A stretch of DNA of 64,000 nucleotides from Hemileia vastatrix (Eukaryota; Basidiomycota; Pucciniomycetes; Pucciniales; Zaghouaniaceae): positions 1,697,501-1,761,500 of the forward strand of contig JASXTE010000002.1 of the NCBI GenBank assembly GCA_030280995.1, in the 5' to 3' direction. Under the pieces are notes generated by a model. The model searched no databases, had not been told where the DNA came from, and was given only the letters and a program-made list of their open reading frames with translations. Shown in pieces: positions 46,601 to 57,587 of this stretch (the stretch's first letter is position 1; the number at the start of each line of letters is the position of its first letter). The position numbers and the translations under genes were made by a program.

Positions 46601-47790
46601 TCATTCCAGGAGTAATTAATTCCCTCACTCAATACAGATTCAAACCATAATAAGGCCACATCTGTAAATAAAGATATTAACTTTGAAGTAATTTCTTCAT
46701 CAGGTAATTTGTATGAAAATTTTAAGTTATCAATTCTTTGTATGAATTGTTGCCAATCAGATTTTGAATCCCCGTCAAAAGAAGGGTACTGATCTAACTT
46801 AGGCCAGTTCTTTTGGCTAGTTTTTGCTTCCCTAACCTGAGGAATATTGAGTAATTCACTTACTTTAGAAAGATGATCATTTATTTCATCTTTTACTGAT
46901 TTTATATTCTCAGAGCCCATAACACTATGTTCATGTTCAATCATTGGTTTATCATCAGAGTGTTTCATAAAAACTGGTACTCTTTCTACATAAGAGGTAT
47001 TATCTTTTATTGTTTCAGTATTTTTCAAAATGTTAGCTACTTCAATTTCTACTCTTTGTAACCTATCTTTTATCACAGGTACATGATTTAAGGTATCATT
47101 TACATTTGAAAAAGACAATTTTACATGTCCCTCTATGGTAGCCATAATATTCTGAGAGTGTTCTAATTTACTTTCTAAATTTCTAATCTCAGATTTTAAT
47201 CTTTTATTCTCATTGATTAATTCATTATTTGAATTTTCAATAATTTTTAATTTATTGGCTGTGGTACTCAATGATTGAGTTAGTTGTAATAATACACTTT
47301 CTGTATTAATGTTTGACTCTTTTGAGAACTCTTCCAATTTTTCAATTCTCAATAATAATTTACTTATTATTTTTGATTCCATTGGATTCTCTTTTAAAAA
47401 ATATTCTATTTTTTCCGTGTCCAATTCAGAAGACTCATTATCAGGGTCAAGATTTAATTCATTTGATTCCATTTTTATATTAATAGTATTTTCCTGGTGA
47501 TCAATAAAACTATTTACATTGTCCTCATGTAAAGACAAGTTTAACATATTCTGTTCAAATGAATAATCCTTTAAATCCTTATCAATAATATCCAATATTT
47601 CCTTATCAATCTCATTACCTATAAGTAATTTATTTTCAGGTTGATATAATTGATCATAAGAAGTTGGATGACTTACCAAGGTCTTATCCCACTTCCCCTG
47701 CCTCTCCTTGCCTTTCCCCTGTAAGGGTGACTGCTGGAGCCCTGCTGTTGAGGATTGTTGTAGTTTTGGGCGTACCAATCCCATTTCCAT
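43681..47790 (-). CDS. GYP-C Gag-Pol: capsid, knuckle, protease, RT, RNase H
   Basis: A continuous frame of 1369 codons. It contains a coiled-coil-rich N-terminal third, a retrotransposon-gag capsid region (SDWQQFIQRIDNLKF...LYERARYNPNAGDKPM) and a knuckle CYKCNEPWVKGHTC at residues 539-552. Protease AILDTGAAGS has its DTGA at 653-656. RT has YRALNTYTVDDIYPLPRI, RMPFGPKNAPSVFQ and YIDD at 1007-1010. RNase H has YTDASFIGLGAAL and the TQLECLAVVWAL block. The end reads KYQLKMDIYITGKS, where a missing base would otherwise continue into the integrase (DGYIYYRKK). All catalytic residues seen are intact. The 5' coding sequence is in other frames at 47673-48210. Confidence 0.93.
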   Translation of the reverse strand: MEMGLVRPKLQQSSTAGLQQSPLQGKGKERQGKWDKTLVSHPTSYDQLYQPENKLLIGNEIDKEILDIIDKDLKDYSFEQNMLNLSLHEDNVNSFIDHQENTINIKMESNELNLDPDNESSELDTEKIEYFLKENPMESKIISKLLLRIEKLEEFSKESNINTESVLLQLTQSLSTTANKLKIIENSNNELINENKRLKSEIRNLESKLEHSQNIMATIEGHVKLSFSNVNDTLNHVPVIKDRLQRVEIEVANILKNTETIKDNTSYVERVPVFMKHSDDKPMIEHEHSVMGSENIKSVKDEINDHLSKVSELLNIPQVREAKTSQKNWPKLDQYPSFDGDSKSDWQQFIQRIDNLKFSYKLPDEEITSKLISLFTDVALLWFESVLSEGINYSWNEWKALIERLFGGPKFRITQQRLYERARYNPNAGDKPMVFLMKLIKIMKAMDPKMDYEEWKEKIIYKLPISVRDIIVARTETVRDTSGFINICNEILLNHKYETKYSNYRQSVDVVKPTTSKLPVEKKKPSAPLVPKRQENNTCYKCNEPWVKGHTCKKRINVIETSQNSEPSNHEDENVESSEDCKSNISYSDDENEIFVLGQDIMFLNDAIPHTDTSLTSIEEAEIIKDVSHDTYKITPIRAPIIICGKEMNAILDTGAAGSVVSLNALMKLDSKYQEKLEPVQTNNWRGFGSVLNPIGKYKTAVFFKYNNGYVRAVCEFVVMDNNNCSDWFIIGNDLLTKFGIKLDPANSCFTIGVNGKRKFKICSENSIYTISPREEQLQGGRTTNEVGELENEIQKASFSPQLSKIEQEDILRLIKSYPMAFAHGSNELGLVKDHEMKISLSCDLDNIPGSLKKKPYPASPAKRKDIEDNIKLLLEMGIVEKVDTTPKYCVISPVLISYEKDKARLCGDYRALNTYTVDDIYPLPRIASIHATLQGAKYISCLDGNKGYHQIPVERNSQNYLLITTHMGIYKYVRMPFGPKNAPSVFQKLMDSVFHQEMVEGWLLVYIDDIIVFSKTYDEHLNHLKRVFQKMDEINMTIALKKCKFGFQSLKVLGHVVSGLQICVDQNKVAAIKNIGIPKNVKEVQSFLGMCGYYRQYIKNYQSIAAPSTTLIRKNEAFIWNNERQHAFNKLKECLMSAPILGLPDFTLPFILYTDASFIGLGAALQQKQIINGKLSEVVICYISRTLRKTELRYGSTQLECLAVVWALEKLHYYLEDQKFELITDCSAVKSLLNMKTPNRHMFRWQLAVQEYRGRMTITHRAGTLHSNVDLLSRSPLPNDTDNPAYVPENEVIHIFGIYIVDLEKEFMQTILENYSSDKDLSKLSTILNDPTNASMSALIKTLPPKYKNALEKGKYQLKMDIYITGKS

Positions 47791-48210
47791 TTGCTTACAG
47801 TAATTTTTTGGTCCTCCTCTTGGGCTGGAGGTGTTGCTATGGAATTGTTGGGTGCCACTGTTGGTGGTTGAGTCTTTATGTCCACTAGAACTTGGTTGAC
47901 CTCTATGAAACCTTGAGCTTCTCTCTTTTCCAGATTGTTGATCTGGTCCACTATATTGTTGACTCTTATTGTCAAGGTGTTCAGTAGGGTGGATAGGGAG
48001 TGAACTTGTTCATGTAAAGTATTTTTTGTTTTCTTTATTGAAACCTGCTTTAAAAGCTTTTCCCTTTCCTCCAGAGACATTGACGGAGTGTTGTTGATTA
48101 TGGGAGAGTCCTGGCCCTCCATTTGAATGTCCTGTAACAGGTCTTTCAGCTCTAGGTCTTAAGTTATAAGGTTTTACCTTATTACTTACAATGTCATTGT
48201 TGTCACACAT
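47673..48210 (-). CDS. GYP-C gag N-terminus (two overlapping frames)
   Basis: The likely gag start is ATG at 48210 (MCDNNDIVSNKVKPYNLRPR). A 1-base shift near 48125 leads into the frame 48122-47673 (EGQDSPIINNTPSMSLEERE..., a coiled coil with LSTLLNTLTIRVNNIVDQI), which ends with a basic RGKARRGRGSG tail. This frame overlaps the 1369-codon frame by 118 nt, with a -1 relationship. A GGGAAAG heptamer aligned to the frame (complement of 47712-47718) lies in the overlap. Either programmed slippage or indels join the frames; the sequence cannot decide. Confidence 0.6.
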
Positions 48211-48880
48211 TTTTACGTGGAATTTAAAGAATTGAAAGTTTAGATATGAAAACTTCAAAAAGGAGTTTTATCAGTATTTATCAATACCACTGAAGACAAT
48301 TTTATTGCTTACTTATTGGTATGAAGTGAATATTTTAAGTGCCAAAAGTCAAATATGCTTTTATGTGGTCACTTGATTTAACTGGTCTACAATATGTAGC
48401 CGTGTTTTTATATTCAAAAGAAAACAACTGTCAGTATGATTCTTTCTCAATATTTAATGAATTTTACAAACCAATAAAAGAAAAGATTAAGAGTCCTGTT
48501 AAAAGAAAACAATTAATCAGTTTAATTGGTTTATTATCTGCAAAGATCACAAATTTAATTGGTCTATTGACAGACTCCCACTAAGAACAATTATATGTTA
48601 AATTAGTGGTAAAAATTTTATCTGCAAAGATCTCAAATTTAATTGGTCTATTGACAGACCCACTAATAACAATTATAAGTTAAATTAGTGGTAAAATTGT
48701 TGATTCAATATCACAATTTTATAATATAACAGGGCTTCTTTTTCTGAAATCACTATATAAGTGACCCCAACCTGTTGTAATTATCCAAATATTTCTATAG
48801 GGATATTATTTACATGCACCTTCTTTTGAAAATTTCACTTACAGGATTATAACAGAATTCTTGAGGAAAGGTCCCCAATT
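48211..48880 (-). other. GYP-C leader with an 85-bp tandem repeat
   Basis: Non-coding leader between 5' LTR and gag. A segment TTATCTGCAAAGATC...AAATTAGTGGTAAAA occurs twice in tandem (about 48533-48616 and 48617-48700, period about 85 bp). Next to the LTR the element-sense sequence AAATTGGGGACCTTTCC is a weak candidate primer binding site (TGGGGACC). Confidence 0.5.
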
Positions 48881-50381
48881 TTCAGGCTAAGGTCAAGTAC
48901 AAGGACGTGAACTAGCTTGAATAGTCAGTTGTCTAGAAGATTTTAATGGTCCTATATGAATACTGTAGTTCTAATCCACTAAGTTGTAAAATATAATCAA
49001 ATATAAAGGTCTCAGTAATATAATTCTCACTATTCTTATATATGGCTTACAATCTTTATAGTTGGTAGAAAAATAGATTATATAAATTCAGATACTATTC
49101 AAAAGTCTTATAAAAGTACTAATTGATATGTATTGTAGTTGGATTGGTTATATTGGTTAAATTGTAATGATAAAGAATGCAGAAATACAACCCAAAAACC
49201 TCCTCCTTTTATACACACTGAGTTCCCCAATGATTCCCTTGATGTACCACCCAATACACAGTTAATCATGCCTCTAAACAACTAATAGACATTCCCATCA
49301 ACATTCCCAGTGACCCATGACATAATTAGAAGAGTAATAACCGCCAAAATCCTGAAATAATAAGGGAAATCCATCAAAATTAAAGAAAAAGACAAAAAGA
49401 GAGTATATGCGTATAAAACAATAATATTAAGGACTAAAGGAGACTTTTTAAGGTTAATAATAGCTTAATAATAAGGGGGATTGACTGTAGAAATAATGGG
49501 GCTAATCCTGACATTATACTACGTGAAATTCCCATTCAAAAATAACCAAAATTGACTGAGAAACCACCCAAAAACTTAAAAAAGAGCGTGAGATGTGGGG
49601 TAACTACATGCAGTTCTTGGAAGGCGCTTGCATGGGTAAATCCTTGACTAAAATTAGGCAAATTTAAGCGTGGTGATGAAATAAAGTGCCAAGAGTGAGG
49701 TTATTAATGAAATTAGTGCATATAAACAAGGTCAATGCATTATTAATTAAGCTAGGACACTAAATAAGCGCCCGTCGCCTATTTTAGTGTGTTTCCCCAC
49801 AGTGGGCGTAGAATGTGGGGTAATTATAGTGTGAAAAAGCTAACTTTGCTAAAAATGAAGCTATTCACACGGGAAAAAAAGCAGGCAGTATGTGGCCAGT
49901 ACACAGAAGCCATTTCTGGCATAAAAAACACCAAATTTGAAAAGTGTTATTTTTATGCATTTAAATAGCCAAATCAATAGTTCTAAATGAGCCCAATTGA
50001 TCTGTCAAAGCGCAATTTTGATATTCTCAATTTTATAGCGCATATAGTCAACTTTTAAGTGAAATAAAGTGCATTTCTTGTTTTTTGCATGAAACAATGA
50101 ATATAACAGCTTTAAGTGTACTTAAAAATTATGTAGCCTTATACTTAAGGTTCTTAAGACTACCCTAACATACTCCAACTTAATATTAAGTACATAAGAC
50201 CTATAAAAGGTGGATATATGCGTGTATATAAGGTGTTATAATGGCATTTTTTGTGTATTATCATAATTTTACTTATGTATACTATTTGTGTACTCTCATT
50301 TATTATTCCCATGTATAGTTCATGTGTTTAACATAACTTATAGTTACTTTTTACTCAGTCCTGGAGATATAAAGGCTGACA
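48881..50381 (-). repeat. GYP-C 5' LTR (right)
   Basis: Near-identical partner of 40653-42154. The inner terminal dinucleotide differs (GCCTGAAA rather than GCCTGACA in element sense), a detail that blurs the junction with the primer binding site. ATTCT follows at 50382. Confidence 0.93.
49204..49212 (-). promoter_or_regulatory. GYP-C core promoter (TATA box)
   Basis: TATAAAAGG in element sense, followed by GAGGAGG. It is the best TATA box in the 5' LTR and would drive the genomic RNA. An equally good TATAAAAGG lies on the plus strand at 50202-50210, so the LTR may also fire outward. Confidence 0.5.
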
Positions 50382-50386
50382 ATTCT

Positions 50387-52398
50387 TTTCAGCATGTTAA
50401 AAAGTTAAAAATATTAAGTGTAATGAATTTTTGCTCACAATTCATCAAAGCTTTTTCTTAAGTAGACTTTTCTTAATCTAATTTTTATAATTTCTAGGTG
50501 CATAATTATCTTAATTATACTAAGTATTCTCTATGAACAAATCCTGGAAATAATATTCAATTCATTTAATAATGGTAACATATATATGTACCATGATAAA
50601 ATAATATCTAGACATTTAAATAATGAGAAGCCATCATATTGGTATGAAATCATATTAAAGTGTCTTTGAAAAACTAGTTAAATTTAAAAAATATCTTTTT
50701 ATCAGTGTCAATTATTTTGAAAAATAAAATTTACTCTACATTTTGATGATCTATAATTTAGCTTGCTGTATTTTGATTCATATTTTATATTGATTATTTT
50801 TTACACTTACAGATTCATGTATAGATATCAAATTTTGTTCAATAATTTGGTAAAAAAGATATTTAATTCTTTCTATGAAAGCAAAAAAAAAGAAAGCAAC
50901 TAGGGTACTCATTATTAAGAACTTAAAAATATTATTTCTATAAATATTAAAACAAACCCTTTTTAGATTTCCATCCTTCATGTTCATCCTTAAATGTCAA
51001 TAATAAGTTATTGAAATATTATTTTTCAAGTAGAATTTCATATGAATCAAATTCCACTTACATCTACCTGAATAGATCAAGGTCAACAAAAATATATCTA
51101 CAATCTTTTTCTAGGATTTTAAGATTCATTCAACTCCAAGAAAAAAGAAATATTCATCCCAAACTCTAAAAATTAATTAAATGGATAAATATTCAAACAC
51201 TTCAAAATAAATTTCAATTTGATTGCGTTATATTTATCTTTAAATATATTGAGGTCCACTCTCTCACAAAAGTAAAAGCCCTTTCATAATTATTAATATT
51301 TTATTATAATATAATAAAATTTACTTAAAAATGAAGTAGTAGTTTCTATTTTACATACCTGGTTTTATGAATTTTTTAAAAAAATTCAATTAGATATATA
51401 GAAATATCATCATATAATTCAGCTTTTGGAACTCTGCACCTTAATTAATGATAGATGATAAAGGCTAAGTTAAGATCTACAAGGAAATTTAAATTCATAT
51501 TAATTAAATATTCCTCTTCTACAAGGCAATATTTAAAATTAGAATTAATTTTTATTGGAGATCTAAATTGATTGATAGATTCATTATTCTCAATATATCT
51601 CATTTCCTTTTATTGATTATTTCAATTCTACTTTTGCAGTTATATGCTTCAATAAAATATAAATATGTGATGAAAAATATTCAATTTATCAAAAAATAAA
51701 ATCACAAGTCACACTAGTGTACAAATTTCAGTATATTTAAGATTGAGTAATGCCACTAAATTAATTAAAGTTAGATATGAAAGCAAATAATGAATGACTC
51801 AAAGAAAAAAATTAATATTTAATTTTCCTTTAATTTATTTTTTATTTTTATTTTTACTTAAATAAAAAAAATAATACATGGTTTTACTTTATTTATTAAT
51901 AAGAAAAAACTTATTTCAAAAATTAGAAAATTTTTAATATTTTTAAAAATAATATTAATAGTACAGATCTATTTATGTTGATGCATATGATCTTTTAGGA
52001 AGGATTTGTAAGATATTGTTTATTTTTAGTTTCCATTTGCAATAATTAAGCAAGTTACAAAGCTATATTTTGTTTCTTATATTATATTTTATTATATTTT
52101 GTTTTACTTGTAGCAATGATAATTTTTTATTGTAATATGGTTTTTCAATTTCTACATCCATTTTTTTTGATACTTTTTTTGTTTTAGGCTTTTCACCAGA
52201 TTATACATAATCATCAGCTTCATAAAAAGTTTTTATTTACATGTGTGTAAATATATCATTCTACCACTAAACTAAAACTATACCTGTACAATAAAATCAC
52301 ATTTTTACCTATCACTACTTAATGGTCTTTTACTTTTTTTATTAACATGTATATCAGAATCATTTTCTGTATTTAATTTTTCAATATCTTTAGTAACA
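50387..52398. other. AT-rich intergenic region
   Basis: Very AT-rich, with no supported gene, RNA or repeat. It includes the downstream region of the TET-like gene at its right end. Confidence 0.4.
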
Positions 52399-53594
52399 TT
52401 AAATATATAGTGATTCACTAACTTTCTTTTTTTTTGTTAAATCAGTCTTTTCATTGTACTTAGAAAGTTTCATCATAAGAAAATTACATCTTTCTAACTC
52501 TTCATTTATATTTAAGTACTCAGAAATATCTATTTCAAACTCTTGGAGTTTTTTAAATGTATTGAAAAGTCTTGTACTAACTTGAATAGAAGAGCCAAGG
52601 CAAGTGAATCCACCAATTTCATAAAATCGTGAAGTGAAATGTTTAAGAAGGTTTGCTGGCCATAGAATCGCTGTGATGCCATTAGTGGCCTCCATGTCTA
52701 CTTTGCAAGCTATTTCAGGAAAATGAAGCTCTCCTCCTTTTTGACATGGTTGATTTGAGTCATAAGATTGATGAAGAGAATTTTTCTCAGTGTCTTTAGG
52801 TATGAAAAGTCCAAATGTATACTCGCTACGGTCTGACTCACAGTGAGAACTGTTCAAAAACCCGTTTCCATTTGAGCCTGTTGTCCAAGTAACATTGCCA
52901 GAAAATGGTTCAATTTCTTCATTGTTAAAATTTTCTCCAAACCCAGGAATCCCAAGCTTTTGACAGAGTTTTACTGCTTCTTGATACTTAACATTAGATA
53001 TATTTTGATAAAAAAATTTAAAGAGTAACTCTACTTGCTTCATGCAACAAACATACTCTGCCAAATCTAAGGGCTTAGAAGCATATTTACCTAAAAAAGT
53101 AATTAAAATAATAAAAGATTAAAACTATTCATAATTAAAACTATATAATACTTACGAATTAATAGAGACTTTTTCCTATCTAAACACCGACCACCAACAA
53201 ATATATTACCAAATCCACCACCATTTTTATGAGCTTTATTTTGCAAAACTCGATGTTCACAATACAAAAAGTCTTTGATGCACTGAATTGTTTCTTCAAG
53301 CATGTTTAATCGAATGAGATCTTCAATAGAAAATTTTTTCACTATAACACTTGGAATTGAGGAGCGGATCGAATGGAAAATATAACAGCTAGAATTTGAA
53401 ATCAAATACCGTTCTGGATTAACTAATTTTTTTACAAAACTCCTAGAAAAATATTTTGCCCTCTTTCCATCTGTCTCAACACCATAATTTTCAACCATAA
53501 GTAATGCATTCTCGATGTTTTTCACATGCTTGTTGTTTGATTTTTTTCCTCGGTGGTGATTTTTCTTTATAAAAAAACTTTGTGAAGGTTGCAT
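52399..53594 (-). CDS. TET/JBP-like 2OG-Fe(II) dioxygenase domain protein
   Basis: Exon 1 is 53594-53156 and exon 2 is 53090-52399. A 65 bp intron (GTAAGT...TTTTTTAG) joins in phase (LLI-R-KYASKP), giving an intact 376-residue protein. The C-terminal half fits the fungal TET/JBP-like dioxygenase family, which oxidises methylated bases. It has a metal-site motif SSHCESD with H229 and E231 (HxE where HxD is usual) before EYTFGLF, then GGELHFPEIACKVDMEATNG and ILWPANLLKH with the distal H297, and LGSSIQVSTRLF with R320 as candidate 2OG ligand. The N-terminal half has basic NHHRGKKSNNKH and a conserved-looking CIKDFLYCEHRV...GGGFGN. Such genes are expanded in rusts and often lie among DNA transposons. 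Activity is unproven; the HxE change and sequence drift leave function open. Confidence 0.72.
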
Positions 53595-55424
53595 CTTGTA
53601 GTGTAGTAAATAAGAAATTAATTTAATTCAAAAATAAATAAAAAAAGTGCAAAATAATGCAATGGTTAAAAATAAGGCCTCCAAAAATAATCATTATATT
53701 CTTAATATTAAATAAAAAATCATATCCAACATGCATGTAGAAAACATCAGTATTAGCTGCATTTAAAATATTAATCAAGTATTTCGAATTAAAGCTTCAG
53801 TTTATTGCTTACAAGTATAGTATTCTGCCGTATGAATTTGGCACACGAGATTCAACTATACCCTAAACATAAACAATTAAATGTGAAGCTTAAATCCAAT
53901 GCCCAATTATTATGATAAATACAGCAATAATAAATAAGTATCTGTTGATGCTTTATTTAATTTATCTCCATATATCAATAATATATCAAACCGTCAGATA
54001 TCCATAATTTATAATGTTGAAAGGTATAGTTTCTTTAAACAAGAATCAACTATACCTCTACCATTAATAGAATTACAGGAGGCCAATACAATAAATTATT
54101 GATATGTAGAAAAAAATTGATCACATACACATGTGGATACTATGATATTTTATTTTATTTAATTATTTAATATATAATCATTGAGAATAATAAAAAGTTT
54201 AAAAATGAAATAGTGAAAAAAAGATATTCTTACTTGAAATTAAAAAAAATCCTTTGGTAGGAGTTGATTGATTGATAAATGGACAACTAACCTGTAAATT
54301 ATAATTTTTAGGAATAGATTATTGTAGAAAAATAAGTATCATTTTTATTGAATGAAAAAAATAAAAAGAGAAAGACAAACCAAAATAAAATTTGGATGCT
54401 AACCAAAAATTAGCTTTTTGATGATACTATGACAAGTTAGAGATCAAGCTGCCAAGAATTAAAAACAATCATCAGTTCTATTTTTTTTATTTTTTAAAGA
54501 GATTAAAAAGGAGAGTAAAATACCAAAAATACAAGTTAGTAATCTGTAAACAAGTTACTTTGGTGGCAAACCTAATTATTGAGAAAAATGGATTCACTAA
54601 AAGTTGAACTTATATTTAAAGTGAAATTAATATTTTTACTTAAGAAACAAGTATAAGGGACAAACCAAAATAAAAAAATCATAAGTGAAACAGATGGAAA
54701 GCTAATAATTATAATAACCTGTCTCTTCTAAGTTGAAGGAGAGAAGTAGAAAATTTGCCACTCGGATGAAAATTCACTTACAGTTATGCGTATAGAAACA
54801 TGCAAGTTACTGAAGCCGGTTGCATGGCATGCAGTGACTTGCATAAGGCACATATGCAACATGTTTTTACACAGCAATATATTGTACAAATAATGACTAA
54901 ACATTTTCACATGCTTTTAATTAAAACTTACATATTGTTTTTACAGCTTATTTTTATAGGGTTTCACAAAGTATAATTCGAGGAACCAAAGACTCGGATA
55001 GTTTCACACGGATGCAATTAATATTTACATTCACTTATTTTACGAAATCAATCCACTTATCCATATTATTTGTTCACATAAGGTTGGAATACTAACCTTC
55101 AGATGTTATGGACCAATTTTTTATCACTTATTATTTTTTTTGCCACTAAGTTGACATTTGGCTACAAAAGAGTTAACAACCAAGTATGCATTTCTGAAAA
55201 ACAATCTACACACAAAATCAGTATTCTGATATTTCAAACATTTTAAAACTGGGCATATAAGTTTTGGCATTTAAAAATATCCAATACCTCTTTTTTTGGC
55301 TTTAATTTTTTATTATGCACATATACATTTCACACTGTCGAAAAACTAATGGCAAATGGCATGTAAAAGAGTAGCAAAAAATTTAAATGTATATCAACTT
55401 TCATCTTATTTCTTATTAATTCAA
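53595..55424. other. AT-rich intergenic region
   Basis: Probable promoter side of the TET-like gene, otherwise featureless. A minor inverted repeat GCAAGTTACTG...CAGTGACTTGC spans about 54803-54843. No gene is supported. Confidence 0.4.
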
Positions 55425-55425
55425 A

Positions 55426-56310
55426 CCAGCCAGGCTCGCCCTGACTGTTAGTTTATTTTTATAGTAGCCAATGTTCCTTTAAGCAACATTGGCTGCTCAA
55501 ATCTCACCATCAAACCTCCCAGCCAGTGTTATCTGGCTGGGAGATGCAAAAAACAGTTTGCAACCAAATTCGCTGCAAGCGACTTTGGTTGCTTTATTAA
55601 TTACTTGCAGCCAGTTTATAACTGGCTGCAAGTCAATAATATAAAAAAAAAAGTGAGCGAAGTTGCTGCATGCAACTTCGCTCGCTTTTAAACACAAAAT
55701 CTTGCAGGCAGTTTTAAACTGCCTGCAAGATGTATTATAAAATTGGCCAATTTTTTTTTTATTAAACGCTGCCAGCTTAAAGCTGGCAGCAAATTTTTTT
55801 TATTTCAATCCCGAGCCACTTCCTGTGGCTCGTGTTCTTTTTTTTTATGTAATTATAAATTACTACCAGCCAGGCTCCCCCTGGCTGGTAGTTTATGTTT
55901 TAAGCAGCCAATTTTCCTTTAACAAATTGGCTGCTTAAACCTTACCTACAACCTCCCAGCCAGTGTTATCTGGCTGGGGGGTGCAAAAATGAGCTTGCAA
56001 CCAAAGTCGCTACAAGCAACTTTGGTTGCTTTATTAATTGACTTGCAGCCAGTTTATTCCTGGCTTCAAGTCAATAATGTAAAAAAAAACGTGAGCAAAG
56101 TTGCTACATGCAACTTTGCTCACTTTTAAACACAACATCTTGAAGGCAGTTTTAAACTGCCTTCAAGATGTATTATTAAATTGACCAAAGCCAGTTTTAC
56201 TGGATTTGGTCAATTTTTTTTATGTTACAAGAAGCGCTGCCAGCTTACAAAGCTGGTAGCAAAATATTCTATTTTATTTTCAAACCTAAGTCACTTCCTG
56301 TGGCTCGGTT
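55426..56310. repeat. Hairpin array: ten different hairpins, repeated twice
   Basis: Two tandem copies (about 55426-55845 and 55862-56306) of a string of stems, each with a different sequence. In copy 1: 55426-55448, 55466-55493, 55516-55543 (CTCCCAGCCAG/CTGGCTGGGAG), 55560-55592, 55603-55633 (ACTTGCAGCCAGTT arms), 55655-55683, 55699-55731 (perfect 33-bp palindrome), 55740-55753, 55768-55790 (GCTGCCAGCTT arms) and 55812-55832 (CGAGCCAC arms). In copy 2: 55863-55891, 55900-55938, 55953-55980, 55997-56029, 56041-56071, 56091-56123, 56136-56170, 56178-56216, 56236-56260 and about 56289-56306. A third, truncated copy starts at about 56335. Arms are GC-richer than the surrounding A/T runs. No reading frame. 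Confidence 0.93.
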
Positions 56311-56620
56311 TAATTTTTTTTATGCATTTTCAAATTACTACAAGCTAGGCTCCATCTTTCTGGTAGTGTTATCTGACATTTGAAAGCTTGAAAAAAACAT
56401 TATATGAAATAAAAAAAGCATATTCTTTGATATATTAATAATTATGAGTGGTAAAGGATTGATGAAGGGATTAATGGCTCAAAAATAAAATTGGCCATTG
56501 CTGATAAGGAGAGTTCTAGAACAATAGAGATTATCTATGAAAATTAGATGGGATGGAGTACATTAGGGCATCTCAAACTTGATCAAATACGCCACATAAA
56601 CACACCACAAAAAAGTACCA

Positions 56621-56680
56621 AACACACCATCAGAAAATGAAATACACCTGCCATGGACAGGTGTATTTTGATGGTGTGTT
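56621..56680. repeat. Long hairpin near the left end of the TIR element
   Basis: Arms AACACACCATCA plus AAATACACCTG pair with CAGGTGTATTT plus TGATGGTGTGTT around a CCATGGA loop. One 7-nt bulge (GAAAATG) lies on the left arm. The outer arm shares ACACACCA with the terminal repeat. Confidence 0.8.
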
Positions 56681-57587
56681 TTGCCTCAAACACACCTTCT
56701 TTTGGTAAAAAAAGCCATCAAAACAATTTTCTCCTTCATCTTGATTAGTCAGCAATAGGTACAGACAAGCCATCTCTTAAGATTCTTTTCCGCCTAATTC
56801 TTAAGGGCTCATTATTCAACATGTGAAAAACATGACTTCCCACCACTTTAGCAGCCACTTCATCATACACTCACCCTAAGTCTTAATCACCATTCACTAA
56901 AATTCCTCTTTCAGTCCATTGTAAACTAGAAATAACTGCTACCACTCTAGCCCTGGATCTATTGGTTAACTCAGATACCAACTCCGTTGCTGAAATTGAC
57001 TTGGCTTACATGTGTGACATGCTGAAGAATCACTACTTATATTCCAGAACACTTTCCATACAACACCAACCACAATTTAACCTTGAGGTTCTTTAAAGCA
57101 TTCCTTAAATTAGCTTTATACAGATATTTTGCACAACCTTGCCTGGACTTCTCAGTTACTTGAACTGATAAAATATCACTCAATTTTCAGAAATGATTCT
57201 TGTTGTTCATAAAGAGATCCTCCTATTCAAATCTGTGTTGCACTTTGTAATTTTAGTTCAAATTGAAATGGTGGCACATTTACCCATCTTGAAAACCTCT
57301 TCCAGATCAGAGATGGAAATAAATATTTTGATTGTAAAAAAATGCTTTGAATCTCTCTTATATACATTGCATGCTTCTACTCTTGCTATTTTTTAGGATT
57401 CAAGTTAATTAAATGTTTTGTATTTAAATTATAAGTAATGTTTTTCTCCATATCTACTTGACTAAAATTCATTCTGGATTTCTATTAGTAATTTGGTTAA
57501 ATATGGTTTTTCAACAGCTTCATTAACCAACCCTTATGCACAAGATACATAAATTAACAAATTTTATTTTTCTAAATCTAGAAATTT

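Larger units (their letters stand above)
40653..50381 (-). mobile_element. GYP-C: young chromodomain Ty3/gypsy retrotransposon
   Basis: A 9.73 kb element on the minus strand with 1.5 kb LTRs at 40653-42154 and 48881-50381. I count only five internal substitutions between the LTRs. The target-site duplication ATTCT is perfect (40648-40652 and 50382-50386). Pol frames are long and intact apart from single-base shifts. It is the youngest insertion in the window and could have been mobile recently. It is not nested in a gene. Confidence 0.95.

Noticed and set aside
57193..57396. 67-codon frame in the TIR element as a transposase remnant
   Set aside because: No catalytic or zinc motif; composition fits random AT-rich sequence.
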